A stretch of DNA of 64,000 nt from Treponema sp. GTDB lineage: Bacteria > Spirochaetota > Spirochaetia > Treponematales > Treponemataceae. Positions 42,729-51,495 of the stretch are shown here, one piece after another (the stretch's first letter is position 1; each line of letters begins with the position of its first letter). Position numbers and translations under genes: made by a program. Below the pieces are notes generated by a model. That model saw only the letters and a program-made list of their open reading frames with translations, had not been told where the DNA came from and did no database searches. The stretch is from positions 62,001 through 126,000 of the forward strand of contig JAKSTM010000003.1 of the NCBI GenBank assembly GCA_024402565.1, given 5' to 3'.

Positions 42729-45494
42729 TTAATTTTTGATTATCTGAACAATATAATCTGCGGCATTTTCAGAAAGGGCCGGCTCAAAAGAAACAGTTCC
42801 TTTCTTATTCTGAAGTACATCAAGACTAAATGGAATTTCAACGGTCTGTTCAACAGCCCCTGTCATAGTATTAATCAGGGACAGTTGAAGGTTTTCTGAA
42901 ATCATTTCCGCCCAATTATTTGCGACAACAAAATCTACTGTCATGACCTTTGTTTTCTTTACAAATGATGTACTCATTACAGAAGCATAATATGAAGGTT
43001 TAGAATAAACTGGATTCCAAACTTTACAGAAACCTGTTACTGCAGTTTCGGCTTCAATATCCTCTGGTCTCCATCCAGGAAATTTTCTACGTTCTGCTTC
43101 GTAATGGAAGAGAACATCAAAATCAAATGATTTTTCATCAAGTTCTGAAGTTTCATATTCATAACTCATTTCATAATATTCATCTGAAAAATAGTTTTCT
43201 ACAGGAACAGAAACTATATTATCTTCATAATCAGGACTGTCTACATGTTCAGTGATAACCACTTCCGTTGCAGGAGCTTTTACCTTAATTCCATTTGAAG
43301 TTCCAAGAGTAAAGATTACTTTCTGACTTTTACCTTTTGTTGAAACAAACATATCTCCAATAGCAAGCTTTGGAATTCCAAGGGTAAAACGTGCATCATA
43401 ATAAGCAAATTCACTGTTCTTCTTCATTTTTGGGAATTTCACATCTGCATATATATCCTCTACAGGAACAATTCCATCTTTTCCTTTAAGTTTCTGATAC
43501 ACACCATTCAGCTGATATTTCGTTCCAGGATAAAAGTTGTTTTTATAACTTACAACACCGGCTTCAGTCTTGAACTCATTTTTAATTACAACGTCCATTC
43601 CCTGAGCAATACCGATTCCAAGATTTTCCACTTCTACGCTAAAATGAACTGTATTTCCAGGTTTCTGCATATCTCGTAAATCAACTTTTAAATTTCTAGT
43701 TACCATACAAGGCTCATTATTTACTTTTGACACACAAATATGGTTTCCATATTCAGTTTTTAAAAGATAAGTTACAATCCAATCTCCTGTATCACGAACT
43801 GCTGCATGAGGATAAAGAATCTGTCCTTCATTTCCATTTTTCTGATAAATAACTGATACACTTTCAGTCCACATCATTTTTTTTGTTTCTGGACTTTTCA
43901 AATAAGTTTTTGCAAATATTTTACTTCCAGAATTCCACATACAACCCGAAAGAATACCTTCCTTATTTGAAACAAAACAAAGATCTTCTGAGACTGCATT
44001 ATTTTCATCTGAAATAGGATACATTTCCTTTATGTTTACAAAATCAGCAGAGCCTGCATTTTCCCACAGCCCTTTCTTATTCAGTAAAAAATAAAACTGC
44101 TTCTCGGCAAAGGCCGGATTATTATCATCTGAAAAAAGTGTATTATCAGGACGATTTCTGACTTTCAAACAAACCCCATTTCCACCATTTGAAAGAACCG
44201 GATCAAACTGGAGACTTCCTTTTATCTCTGAAATGCATTCTACTTTTTCCCAAGATTTATCATTTTCTTTCCAAGAAGACCAGTAAATTGCAGTCTTTTT
44301 TAAAAGTTCTTCTTCAGATGTTTCTTCTGTAACCTGAATGGTACACTGAGTCCAGCAAAGAACAAGTTTCTGTTTTCCTCCAATAGTTGTCACAATTCCA
44401 TCGAAGTCCAACATATTAGTAAGTTTTCCATTTATCTTAGGATTTTCAACTACACGCTTTGGTGCAGAAAAATCTTCATCACGACCATAACGTCGTGTCG
44501 AATAAAAAAGTGAATAACAGTTGTCATCAGTACGAAGTGTAAGATCTGGAGCAATATAAACAAGAACTTCCACACCATTCATAAAAAACAGTTTTGGTTT
44601 TGTTCCATCAGGAAGATTCTTTACGAGAACCTGAACATTAGTTCCCTTTTCCGCTGCCTGTTTATTCATTCCAACAAAAGATGCAATTTCTTCTGAAGGA
44701 AACTTTGGAAGATTACGGGAATCTCTTACAAGCTTATACTCCCCTTTTTCGATAATCCTATCTTCATCGTCACTTTCTACATCATCATTTTCTTCATCTA
44801 TCACTTCTACAATTTCTGAAACTGATTCAACTTCATCTGAAGTTTCTATATCAGTAAGGTTATCACTTGAAGCATCATTCGAAATGTCATCTATATTAAT
44901 TTCAGCTACTGCATTAATTTCAGCTACTGCATTTTCGATTGGGTTTTCGATTAGGTTTTCAATGGTAGTTTCGGTTTCTATGTTTTTTATATCTATGGCC
45001 TCGAAAATTACTTCCTCAATATTTTGAGTTTTTTTAAATTCACGATTCAAATAAGACTCATATTCTTCAGGAGTAAAAATTCTAATATCTGTAGGAAGGC
45101 TATACTTCTTTTTATCCGGCGCAGTAAATGAAATCCAAATTAATCCACCTGCTTTCGAAAACACTTTTCCAGGAATGAATTTTTGTTCTTTTCCATTTGT
45201 ATTCACCGTAACTGGTTTTGACTGCACCTCTGCAGGTGCATCTGGCTGATACAATGTAAAACCCGAATAACCTTTCTTCAAATTATTTACTTTCAAGAGA
45301 TATTCAGCACCATCCCCTTCAATTACTATATTTGGGGCAAATAGAATATTTCTCCATGCAAGCTTTGTTGGATTTACATCGCTCCTTTTCATAAGGACAT
45401 CAGCTTCGAGTGTATACTCAGAGAAAGCAACGTCTTGAGCAGAAACAAATGTTGCTGCAAGAATAAAAAACAAGCAGCTAAAAAACTTTTTCAT
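42729..45494 (-). CDS. Large secreted protein of unknown function with CARDB-like domains
   Basis: 921 residues. Signal peptide MKKFFSCLFFILAATFVSA, then a beta domain, a very acidic linker at ~160-255 (with a tandem AEINAV repeat encoded by an 18-bp duplication at 44895-44930), a beta-propeller-like region (~290-600) with repeats such as LVLCWTQC, and two or three CARDB/immunoglobulin-like domains at the end. No lipobox Cys. It is probably periplasmic or surface-exposed and may bind protein or glycan. I do not recognise the family. The gene begins 12 nt after the DJ-1 gene with AGAGGAAAA as ribosome binding site. Confidence 0.8.
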   Translation of the reverse strand: MKKFFSCLFFILAATFVSAQDVAFSEYTLEADVLMKRSDVNPTKLAWRNILFAPNIVIEGDGAEYLLKVNNLKKGYSGFTLYQPDAPAEVQSKPVTVNTNGKEQKFIPGKVFSKAGGLIWISFTAPDKKKYSLPTDIRIFTPEEYESYLNREFKKTQNIEEVIFEAIDIKNIETETTIENLIENPIENAVAEINAVAEINIDDISNDASSDNLTDIETSDEVESVSEIVEVIDEENDDVESDDEDRIIEKGEYKLVRDSRNLPKFPSEEIASFVGMNKQAAEKGTNVQVLVKNLPDGTKPKLFFMNGVEVLVYIAPDLTLRTDDNCYSLFYSTRRYGRDEDFSAPKRVVENPKINGKLTNMLDFDGIVTTIGGKQKLVLCWTQCTIQVTEETSEEELLKKTAIYWSSWKENDKSWEKVECISEIKGSLQFDPVLSNGGNGVCLKVRNRPDNTLFSDDNNPAFAEKQFYFLLNKKGLWENAGSADFVNIKEMYPISDENNAVSEDLCFVSNKEGILSGCMWNSGSKIFAKTYLKSPETKKMMWTESVSVIYQKNGNEGQILYPHAAVRDTGDWIVTYLLKTEYGNHICVSKVNNEPCMVTRNLKVDLRDMQKPGNTVHFSVEVENLGIGIAQGMDVVIKNEFKTEAGVVSYKNNFYPGTKYQLNGVYQKLKGKDGIVPVEDIYADVKFPKMKKNSEFAYYDARFTLGIPKLAIGDMFVSTKGKSQKVIFTLGTSNGIKVKAPATEVVITEHVDSPDYEDNIVSVPVENYFSDEYYEMSYEYETSELDEKSFDFDVLFHYEAERRKFPGWRPEDIEAETAVTGFCKVWNPVYSKPSYYASVMSTSFVKKTKVMTVDFVVANNWAEMISENLQLSLINTMTGAVEQTVEIPFSLDVLQNKKGTVSFEPALSENAADYIVQIIKN

Positions 45495-45506
45495 ATTCTT
45501 TTCCTC

Positions 45507-46109
45507 TTACCTCAGACATGAACCTTTTCTAATTTTTTCAGCAGTTTCTTCGCCTGCAAAAATACGAACGAGTTCCATAGCAAATTGTTCAGCAGTTCCA
45601 GGACCAGCGCCAGTTACTAATTTTCCATCTGTTACAAAAGGAACTCCTGATGCATGAGTACTATCTTCCACAGTTTCAGGATCAACGTCTTCTTCCATTC
45701 CTGGATAACAGGTCCAGTTTTTTCCCTTTAAAATACCAGTTGGAGCAAGCACAAGTGCAGGACTTGCACACATAGCAGTAACATATTTTCCATTTTCAAA
45801 ACAAGAAAGAATAAGTTGTTTTAAATCTTCTGAAGCGGCAAGATTTGTAGCCCCAGGCAGCCCACCAGGAAAGAATAAAGCATCTGGTAAAGAATCTTTT
45901 TCATTTATATTTATCGATGATAAAAAATCTTCAAGGGTAATATCTGCAAGAATTGTAACATCATGAGAACTTTTTACCATTCTAGGGTCTATGGGATTTT
46001 TAGATGTTACAGCAACAAGTCTAACATCAACCTTTGCTCTTCTTAAATAATCTACAGAAGAAAGAGCTTCTATTTCTTCAAAACCATCAGCAAGAAAAAC
46101 AGCAACCAT
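45507..46109 (-). CDS. DJ-1/PfpI family protein (YajL/ThiJ-like)
   Basis: 200 residues from the ATG at 46109, with GGAGG 5 nt upstream. The active-site Cys is C114 in TAMCASPALVL and the supporting Glu is E14 in FEEIEA. PGGLPGATNL and GAGPGTAEQFA are typical of DJ-1 proteins. Family members act as glyoxalases/deglycases or oxidative-stress chaperones; the exact role is debated. First gene of a two-gene operon with the secreted protein, and divergent from the REC-STAS-REC gene. Confidence 0.93.
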   Translation of the reverse strand: MVAVFLADGFEEIEALSSVDYLRRAKVDVRLVAVTSKNPIDPRMVKSSHDVTILADITLEDFLSSININEKDSLPDALFFPGGLPGATNLAASEDLKQLILSCFENGKYVTAMCASPALVLAPTGILKGKNWTCYPGMEEDVDPETVEDSTHASGVPFVTDGKLVTGAGPGTAEQFAMELVRIFAGEETAEKIRKGSCLR

Positions 46110-46152
46110 ATAGGCCTCCATACTTTTATCAAATTATCTGATTTTTTTTCTA

Positions 46153-46187
46153 TTTAATTTTACACCAAGATGTGCTAAAATTCACCT
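46153..46187 (+). promoter_or_regulatory. Leaderless extended -10 promoter of the REC-STAS-REC gene
   Basis: Extended -10 TGCTAAAAT (-10 TAAAAT at 46176-46181), 6 nt, ATG at 46188. The -35 is weak (TTTAAT, 17-nt spacer), as expected with an extended -10. Confidence 0.7.
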
Positions 46188-47435
46188 ATGAAAAGTGTTT
46201 TAATTGTTGATGCTCATCCTTTATTCCGTGATTTCTTAAAAGAAAAACTTGCAGCAGGAAAAATAGAAGTAAATACAGCCAGTGAAGACCGCGATGCATT
46301 TACAAAGATGATTACTACCCTTCCAAACCTTGTTATTATGGATAGAGGCGAAACTCAGGAACAGATTTCTGATTTCATGCAGAAAAAACTTGCCGATCCA
46401 AACACAGCTTCAATCCCTATTATTATGACAGGACCCCTTATCGACAAAGCACTTATTGGATCTTTAGCCCGTTACGGCGTTTTCAAATATTTTACAAAAC
46501 CAATCAAATTTGACCTTTTCTTTGAAGCCATCGGAAACATTCTCCATCTTCCGGTTATCATGGATACAACACCTTGTGTTTTAGACATTCACAGAAACAG
46601 CAACATTATTTTCATTGAAGTTGCACAAGGTTTAAACCGTGAAAAACTGGCACTTCTGAAGTTTAAACTTGCAGAAATGATCGAAACGGAAGAACTTGAA
46701 AGTCCAAAAATCATTATCATGCTTACAAATCTGGATTTAACCTTTATTGACGGATTAAATCTTGAGTTTCTTATCGATAACGTTCTGGATAATCCGAAAA
46801 TTCATAGGAAAAACGTAAAAATTCTTTCATTAAGCCAATTTGTCAGCGACCTTGTGGACGGCCACTCTGAATACGATGGAATCGAAGTTACAGATAATCT
46901 TCCACAAGTTTTAAATTCCCTGGTAGAAAGTTCAATCACAACAAGTGTTTCAGACCTTATTACAGAAAAAATTCTTTCAGGATCTTCTGGAGATGAAATA
47001 TCATCTTCAATTGAAACACGTTTTTACTCCGATACTGGTGCTATTGAAAAAGATGATTCCATTGGATCAGTATTTACCGTTGCCCTCATCGATGAAAACC
47101 CTCAAAGCGCAGCCTCTATTCAAAAATTATTTTCTTCAGTAGGAGCTCGCACCGATATTTATTCTACAGGACAGGACTTCATTAATTCCTTTGTTCCGGA
47201 CAAATACAGTCTGGTTATTCTTGATGTTCTGGAAAGGGCTTCAAATGGTTTTGAAATTCTAAATCAATTCAAAGCAGACCGCATGGCACCTCCTGTAATT
47301 GTTTATTCAGCAAGTGCACAGCGTGATTTAATTGTAAAGGTTTTAAGTTCCGGCGCCGCTCTATACCTTATGAAACCTCAGAAGCCTGAAGTTCTTTTGA
47401 ACAAAGCTATTTCATTATTAAATAAAAATATTTAA
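46188..47435 (+). CDS. Two receiver domains flanking a STAS-like domain
   Basis: 415 residues. REC1 (1-~118): D8, phospho-acceptor D52 and K104, but only one acidic residue at the metal site. A STAS-like domain (~128-245) with IIFIEVAQGLNREKLALLKF and IIIMLTNLDLTFIDGLNL follows. REC2 (~296-412): D302, D346, S374 and K396, more standard. No DNA-binding or enzymatic output domain. It may link two-component phosphorylation to a partner-switch pathway. Translation starts with the first beta-strand of REC1, so the start codon is firm. Confidence 0.83.
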   Translation: MKSVLIVDAHPLFRDFLKEKLAAGKIEVNTASEDRDAFTKMITTLPNLVIMDRGETQEQISDFMQKKLADPNTASIPIIMTGPLIDKALIGSLARYGVFKYFTKPIKFDLFFEAIGNILHLPVIMDTTPCVLDIHRNSNIIFIEVAQGLNREKLALLKFKLAEMIETEELESPKIIIMLTNLDLTFIDGLNLEFLIDNVLDNPKIHRKNVKILSLSQFVSDLVDGHSEYDGIEVTDNLPQVLNSLVESSITTSVSDLITEKILSGSSGDEISSSIETRFYSDTGAIEKDDSIGSVFTVALIDENPQSAASIQKLFSSVGARTDIYSTGQDFINSFVPDKYSLVILDVLERASNGFEILNQFKADRMAPPVIVYSASAQRDLIVKVLSSGAALYLMKPQKPEVLLNKAISLLNKNI

Positions 47436-47479
47436 TAATTTTTTATATACAAATAAAAAAATATAACTAAAAAATTATT
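47434..47479. repeat. 12-bp AT-only inverted repeat before the PHP gene
   Basis: AATAATTTTTTA (47434-47445) and TAAAAAATTATT (47468-47479) are exact reverse complements. The right arm ends 4 nt before the ATG at 47484. It could be a terminator of the upstream gene or occlude the start. Confidence 0.5.
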
Positions 47480-47483
47480 TAAA

Positions 47484-48311
47484 ATGAATAAAATAAATTT
47501 TCACACTCACACAACGTTCTGCGATGGAAAAAACACTGCAGAAGAAATGGTTCTTGCTGCTATAGAAAAAGGTTTTTCGATTCTTGGGTTTTCTGGTCAC
47601 AGTATGTTTCCTTTTGGAGGAAAATGGCATATTGCACCAAGAGAGCTGCCTTTATATGTTGAAGAAATAAACAGACTTAAAGAAAAATATGCTGATAAAA
47701 TAAAAATCTTCTGCGGTTTTGAATGTGACTATTACCCTTCCTTAACATGTCCTGACAAAGAATTTTATAAAGAACTGAAACCTGATTTTCTTATCGGTTC
47801 TGTTCATTATGTTACACGAAACAATATGCACTACGGTGTAGACTCTTTTACAGAACGTGTAAAACGTGGTCTAGAAATTATTTATAAAGGAAATGGAAAA
47901 CAGGCAGTAATCGATTATTTTGAAGCACAAATGGAAATGCTGCGGTATGGAAATTTCGATATTCTCGGACATCCTGATTTAATAAGAAAACGAAACAAAG
48001 AACTGAATATCTTTGATGTAACTGAAAACTGGTATAAAGACCTGCTTAAAGATTTTACCAAAGCAGTCAAAAAATCTGGTGTAATTGCGGAAATCAATAC
48101 TGGCGGAAAAGCACGCGGATGTACCGAAGATTTCTACCCGAGTGATTTCTTACTGGAACTATTTTTCAACGAAGGCATTCCAGTCTGCATAAATAGCGAT
48201 GCCCATAACACAGATCTTTTGGATTTTGGGTTTGAAGAAGCTTTGAAACTTGCAAAAAAAACTGGATACAAGGAATTAGTTTATCCTTGTATAGGAACTG
48301 TAAAGATTTAA
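47484..48311 (+). CDS. PHP-domain histidinol-phosphatase-like protein
   Basis: 275 residues. PHP metal motifs: HTHTTFCDG at 7-15, GFSGHS with His, GFECDYYP, GSVHYV, GHPD, and NSDAH near the end. This matches the HisJ/HisK type L-histidinol phosphatase. No other his gene is nearby, so a related phosphatase role is possible. The start has no obvious Shine-Dalgarno sequence. Confidence 0.85.
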   Translation: MNKINFHTHTTFCDGKNTAEEMVLAAIEKGFSILGFSGHSMFPFGGKWHIAPRELPLYVEEINRLKEKYADKIKIFCGFECDYYPSLTCPDKEFYKELKPDFLIGSVHYVTRNNMHYGVDSFTERVKRGLEIIYKGNGKQAVIDYFEAQMEMLRYGNFDILGHPDLIRKRNKELNIFDVTENWYKDLLKDFTKAVKKSGVIAEINTGGKARGCTEDFYPSDFLLELFFNEGIPVCINSDAHNTDLLDFGFEEALKLAKKTGYKELVYPCIGTVKI

Positions 48312-48342
48312 AAGAAACCTTCTAATAATATCTTCTCATTTC

Positions 48343-49317
48343 TTACTGTAAAAACGAAACAAAATCAGGACATTCTGCTTTTACAGTCATATTTTCACCA
48401 CTTATTGGATGTGTAAAAACAAGCATATCTGAATGAAGCATAATTCTATTGTATGATTTTCCACCGTAAAGAGTATCTCCCAAAATTGGAAGCTCAGATT
48501 CAGAAAGATGAACACGAATCTGATGTGTGCGACCTGTAAACAATTCACAATGAATAATCGATAATGGACAATTTTTGTCTTCAGATAAAAAAATCTCTTT
48601 TTTACCAGAAGCAGTCTCATCAAAAACTTTAAAAGAGGTTTTCGCATAAAGACCACCACGACTTTCAGGAAGACTTCCCCACTTTGCAGCCTGACTTTTT
48701 GAAGAAATACGACCTATCGTATTTTCCACAGTAAAAGATTTTCTCTTTGGTTTTCCACAGACAACTGCAATATAGGTTTTTGTAATGGAATGTTTTTCGA
48801 ACTGTTCAAAAATATTTTTATTTGCGACTCGTTGTTTTGTAAAAAGAATTACGCCACTGGTTTCCCGATCCAGTCTATGCATAATCCCAACATAAGGCGG
48901 ATTTCGTAGAGAAGGATTTTTTTTCCATAAGTAATCCACAACGCAGTCATGCAGATTTTTTCGATTTCCTACTATAGTTTGTTCTACAGGGAGAAAAGCA
49001 GGTTTATTTACAAGAATAATATAATCGTCTTCAAAAAGGACATCTTTCTTTGTTAATTCAAAATCGATATCATCAGGCTGCTTTTCAAAAAAGAATTTTT
49101 CAAAATCAATTTCACAGTCGACTACGCTTTTTCCGCGAAGTTCAAAGCCAGGTCTTGTAACAACTCGTCCGTTTACAGAAACACAGCCGGCAACAATAAG
49201 GCGCCTGATTTTTGAATTACTTACTTCTTTGTCAGATAATTCAGGAATTTTCATTAATTCAATTCTGAGAAAATCATTTAATGATTGCTTTTGACCCGAA
49301 AAAAAGGATTTCTTCAT
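48343..49317 (-). CDS. RluA-family pseudouridine synthase with S4 domain
   Basis: 324 residues. The S4 RNA-binding domain is at ~12-75, the catalytic domain at ~92-320 with the catalytic Asp150 in HRLDRETSG and TGRTHQIRVHL at the usual place. It isomerises uridine in rRNA or tRNA (RluC/RluD group; target not decidable). A stretch of 7-bp repeats (48542-48576) lies inside the coding region just before TGRTHQIR and encodes KNCPLSIIHCEL in frame. No strong Shine-Dalgarno sequence. Confidence 0.92.
   Translation of the reverse strand: MKKSFFSGQKQSLNDFLRIELMKIPELSDKEVSNSKIRRLIVAGCVSVNGRVVTRPGFELRGKSVVDCEIDFEKFFFEKQPDDIDFELTKKDVLFEDDYIILVNKPAFLPVEQTIVGNRKNLHDCVVDYLWKKNPSLRNPPYVGIMHRLDRETSGVILFTKQRVANKNIFEQFEKHSITKTYIAVVCGKPKRKSFTVENTIGRISSKSQAAKWGSLPESRGGLYAKTSFKVFDETASGKKEIFLSEDKNCPLSIIHCELFTGRTHQIRVHLSESELPILGDTLYGGKSYNRIMLHSDMLVFTHPISGENMTVKAECPDFVSFLQ
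48542..48576 (+). repeat. 7-bp repeat array inside the pseudouridine synthase gene
   Basis: Units on the plus strand: AATTCAC, AATGAAT, AATCGAT, AATGGAC, AATTTTT. Same unit as the four post-stop arrays but antisense to the gene. Confidence 0.6.
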
Positions 49318-49344
49318 AGCAAACTCTTATTCCCAAACATGATT

Positions 49345-49372
49345 CCCAATTGTAAATTATCAATTGTCAATT
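49345..49372 (-). repeat. 7-bp repeat array after the stop codon of the gene at 49384
   Basis: On the minus strand: AATTGAC, AATTGAT, AATTTAC, AATTGGG, beginning ~11 nt after the stop codon, same orientation relative to the gene as the other arrays. No hairpin terminator follows here. Confidence 0.8.
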
Positions 49373-49383
49373 TTTGTCAAATC

Positions 49384-50289
49384 TCACTTGATTTCGTAAT
49401 CCGGACCTTCATCTGTCACAAAGAGCCGAACTTTACTTTCTTCCATACAAACATTCTCAAAGAAATATTCAAGATCAAGGATTTCTTCACTAAAAAGATC
49501 ATCCGGATTATAAGACGTATTAAGTTTTATTTCAGGATTTTTTCCAGACGATTCGTCACAAAGTCTACTCATTGCTCCATTTAAGCGAACAACATCAGAA
49601 ACTAAAGTAAACATATCTGCTTTATTTTTTTCTTCGTATTTCTGCTCTAAAAAAAGCAACTGCATTTTTTCAATCGCTTCATGACTTTCTTTTTCAGGGT
49701 TAAAACCACTTTTATAATCGCAATTATTAACCTGCTGCCATTCAGAAAAATCAGCAAAAAAAGCAGATGGTGTAATACGTAAAGGTTTTAATACTGAAAG
49801 AAACCATGGTACAGCACGACCCATGGAATAAAAAGTTTTTGCTGCAAATGATAAATCTCGGGCTTTACGAATATCTTGAGCTGAAAAAATTTGAGAAACT
49901 TTAGGTTCTCCATTTTCTCCCGGAGTTATATCAAACTGAGGAAATTCAACATGATTTGGATATTGATTAAGAGCAAAATCAAAACGATCAGAAAAAGCTT
50001 TAAAAGAATCACCGGAATCTTTGGCATAATAAAGACAAAAACCAAAGATAAGTCCGGCATTATTCAGGAGATTAGCTTTTGAAGCATAATTTTTCTTATC
50101 GAATAAAAGCTTATCTCCTTTTTTTGAAGGATTCAGAGGAATATCAAAAGAACAGAAAATATTTTGTGCTTCTCGACAAACTTCACTGTCTATAAAAGAA
50201 GCCTCTACAAAAAAACTTGTAAACAGATTTTTATCCTGCCGCTTCTCAGATTTTATCTGCTTCAGCAAATCATCTTTTGACGCAATCAT
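49384..50289 (-). CDS. Protein of unknown function, 301 residues
   Basis: A charged, soluble protein without signal peptide, membrane helix or recognised motif. Helical stretches rich in Glu and Lys are seen at ~200-250. The frame and codon use look real and it lies in line with asnA on the same strand, 55 nt after it. The ATG has no Shine-Dalgarno at normal distance (GAGGAA is 15 nt away). I cannot suggest a function. Confidence 0.75.
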   Translation of the reverse strand: MIASKDDLLKQIKSEKRQDKNLFTSFFVEASFIDSEVCREAQNIFCSFDIPLNPSKKGDKLLFDKKNYASKANLLNNAGLIFGFCLYYAKDSGDSFKAFSDRFDFALNQYPNHVEFPQFDITPGENGEPKVSQIFSAQDIRKARDLSFAAKTFYSMGRAVPWFLSVLKPLRITPSAFFADFSEWQQVNNCDYKSGFNPEKESHEAIEKMQLLFLEQKYEEKNKADMFTLVSDVVRLNGAMSRLCDESSGKNPEIKLNTSYNPDDLFSEEILDLEYFFENVCMEESKVRLFVTDEGPDYEIK

Positions 50290-50313
50290 TAGTTCTAATA
50301 ATATTCCTCAATT

Positions 50314-50344
50314 TCAAAGATATAGAAAATCAAAGATATAGAAA
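50314..50344. repeat. 15-bp direct repeat between asnA and the gene at 50289
   Basis: TCAAAGATATAGAAA occurs at 50314-50328 and 50330-50344 (period 16 bp), ending at the asnA stop codon. It may be a small duplication or a regulator site. Confidence 0.8.
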
Positions 50345-51376
50345 TTACAAAAGTGTAATTCCACGTTTCTTGCAATCTTTCAGAATTTCTTCGCTCCATG
50401 CTGAAACCTGAGTTTCACCAATATGAGCTTTACGAAGAAGGAACATACAAAGTCGTGACTGACCAATACCGCCACCAAGAGTCTGTGTTAATTCACCTTT
50501 AAGAAGTTTAGAATGGAATTCGAATTTTGAACGTTCCATACAACCGCGTTCTTCAAGCTGCATTTTAAGACTTGTTGGACTTACACGAATACCCATTGAT
50601 GAAAGTTCAAATGCTGAATTCAAAACAGGATTCCAAACAAGGATATCTCCATTAAGCCCACGATGTCCATCGCCAGTCTCTGTAATCCAGTCATCATAGT
50701 CTGGAGCACGTCCGTCATGAATATTACCGTCTGGAAGTTTTCCACCGATACCTGTAATAAATACAGCACCATATTCTTTTGCAACTTTATCTTCACGCTG
50801 CTTTGGTGTCAAATCAGGATACTTTTTCTGAAGATCATCTGCAAAAAGAATTTTAATATCTTCTGGGAGAATTGGTTCCAATGCTGGATAACGGTCGTAA
50901 AGGAAAAATTCTGTTCTTTTAATACAGCGATAAACCTTTTTTACAATTTCGTGAAGATAGAATACTGTACGGTCTTTTTCATCAATAGCCATACACCAGT
51001 CCCACTGGTCTACATAAATTGAATGAATAGCATCAAGATCTTCGTCTGGACGTAAGGCATTCATATCTGTGTAGATTCCGAAACCAGGCTTAAGACCCAT
51101 TTCAGTAATCTTCAATCTCTTCCATTTTGCCAGAGACTGAACAATTTCCATTTTCTGGTTATTCATATCTTTTACATTGAAAGAAACTGGTTTTTCTACA
51201 CCATTCAAATCGTCATTAATTCCAACTCCTGCTTTTACAAAAAGTGGAGCTGTAACACGAGACAGATTCAATTCTGTTGAAAGAGCTGTCTGGAAAAAAT
51301 CTTTAATAGAAACAATTGCATGTTCGGTTTCTTTTGCACCGAGAACACTTTTATACTTTGATGGTAACTTAATCAT
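50345..51376 (-). CDS. asnA: Ammonia-dependent aspartate-ammonia ligase (asparagine synthetase A)
   Basis: 343 residues, normal length. The class II aminoacyl-tRNA-synthetase-like fold is shown by SRVTAPLFVKAGVGINDDLNG at the start, YVDQWDWCMAI in the middle and GGGIGQSRLCMFLL (class II motif 3 type) near the end. It makes asparagine from aspartate, ammonia and ATP. SD GAGG lies 7 nt upstream of the ATG. Transcribed divergently from the plsC operon. Confidence 0.96.
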   Translation of the reverse strand: MIKLPSKYKSVLGAKETEHAIVSIKDFFQTALSTELNLSRVTAPLFVKAGVGINDDLNGVEKPVSFNVKDMNNQKMEIVQSLAKWKRLKITEMGLKPGFGIYTDMNALRPDEDLDAIHSIYVDQWDWCMAIDEKDRTVFYLHEIVKKVYRCIKRTEFFLYDRYPALEPILPEDIKILFADDLQKKYPDLTPKQREDKVAKEYGAVFITGIGGKLPDGNIHDGRAPDYDDWITETGDGHRGLNGDILVWNPVLNSAFELSSMGIRVSPTSLKMQLEERGCMERSKFEFHSKLLKGELTQTLGGGIGQSRLCMFLLRKAHIGETQVSAWSEEILKDCKKRGITLL

Positions 51377-51495
51377 GATAAGGCCTCTAAATCCTCTATA
51401 TATATTATAATATTTTAGCGATTCTGCTTTTTTACTTCAATTACTATCTATATTACAAGAAATCATTTATAATATTTGCTATTGGAAAGAATATT

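Noticed and set aside
26017-49372. Heptamer arrays as a CRISPR array
   Set aside because: The unit is 7 bp with no spacers, the arrays are 28-49 bp long, and no cas gene is present.
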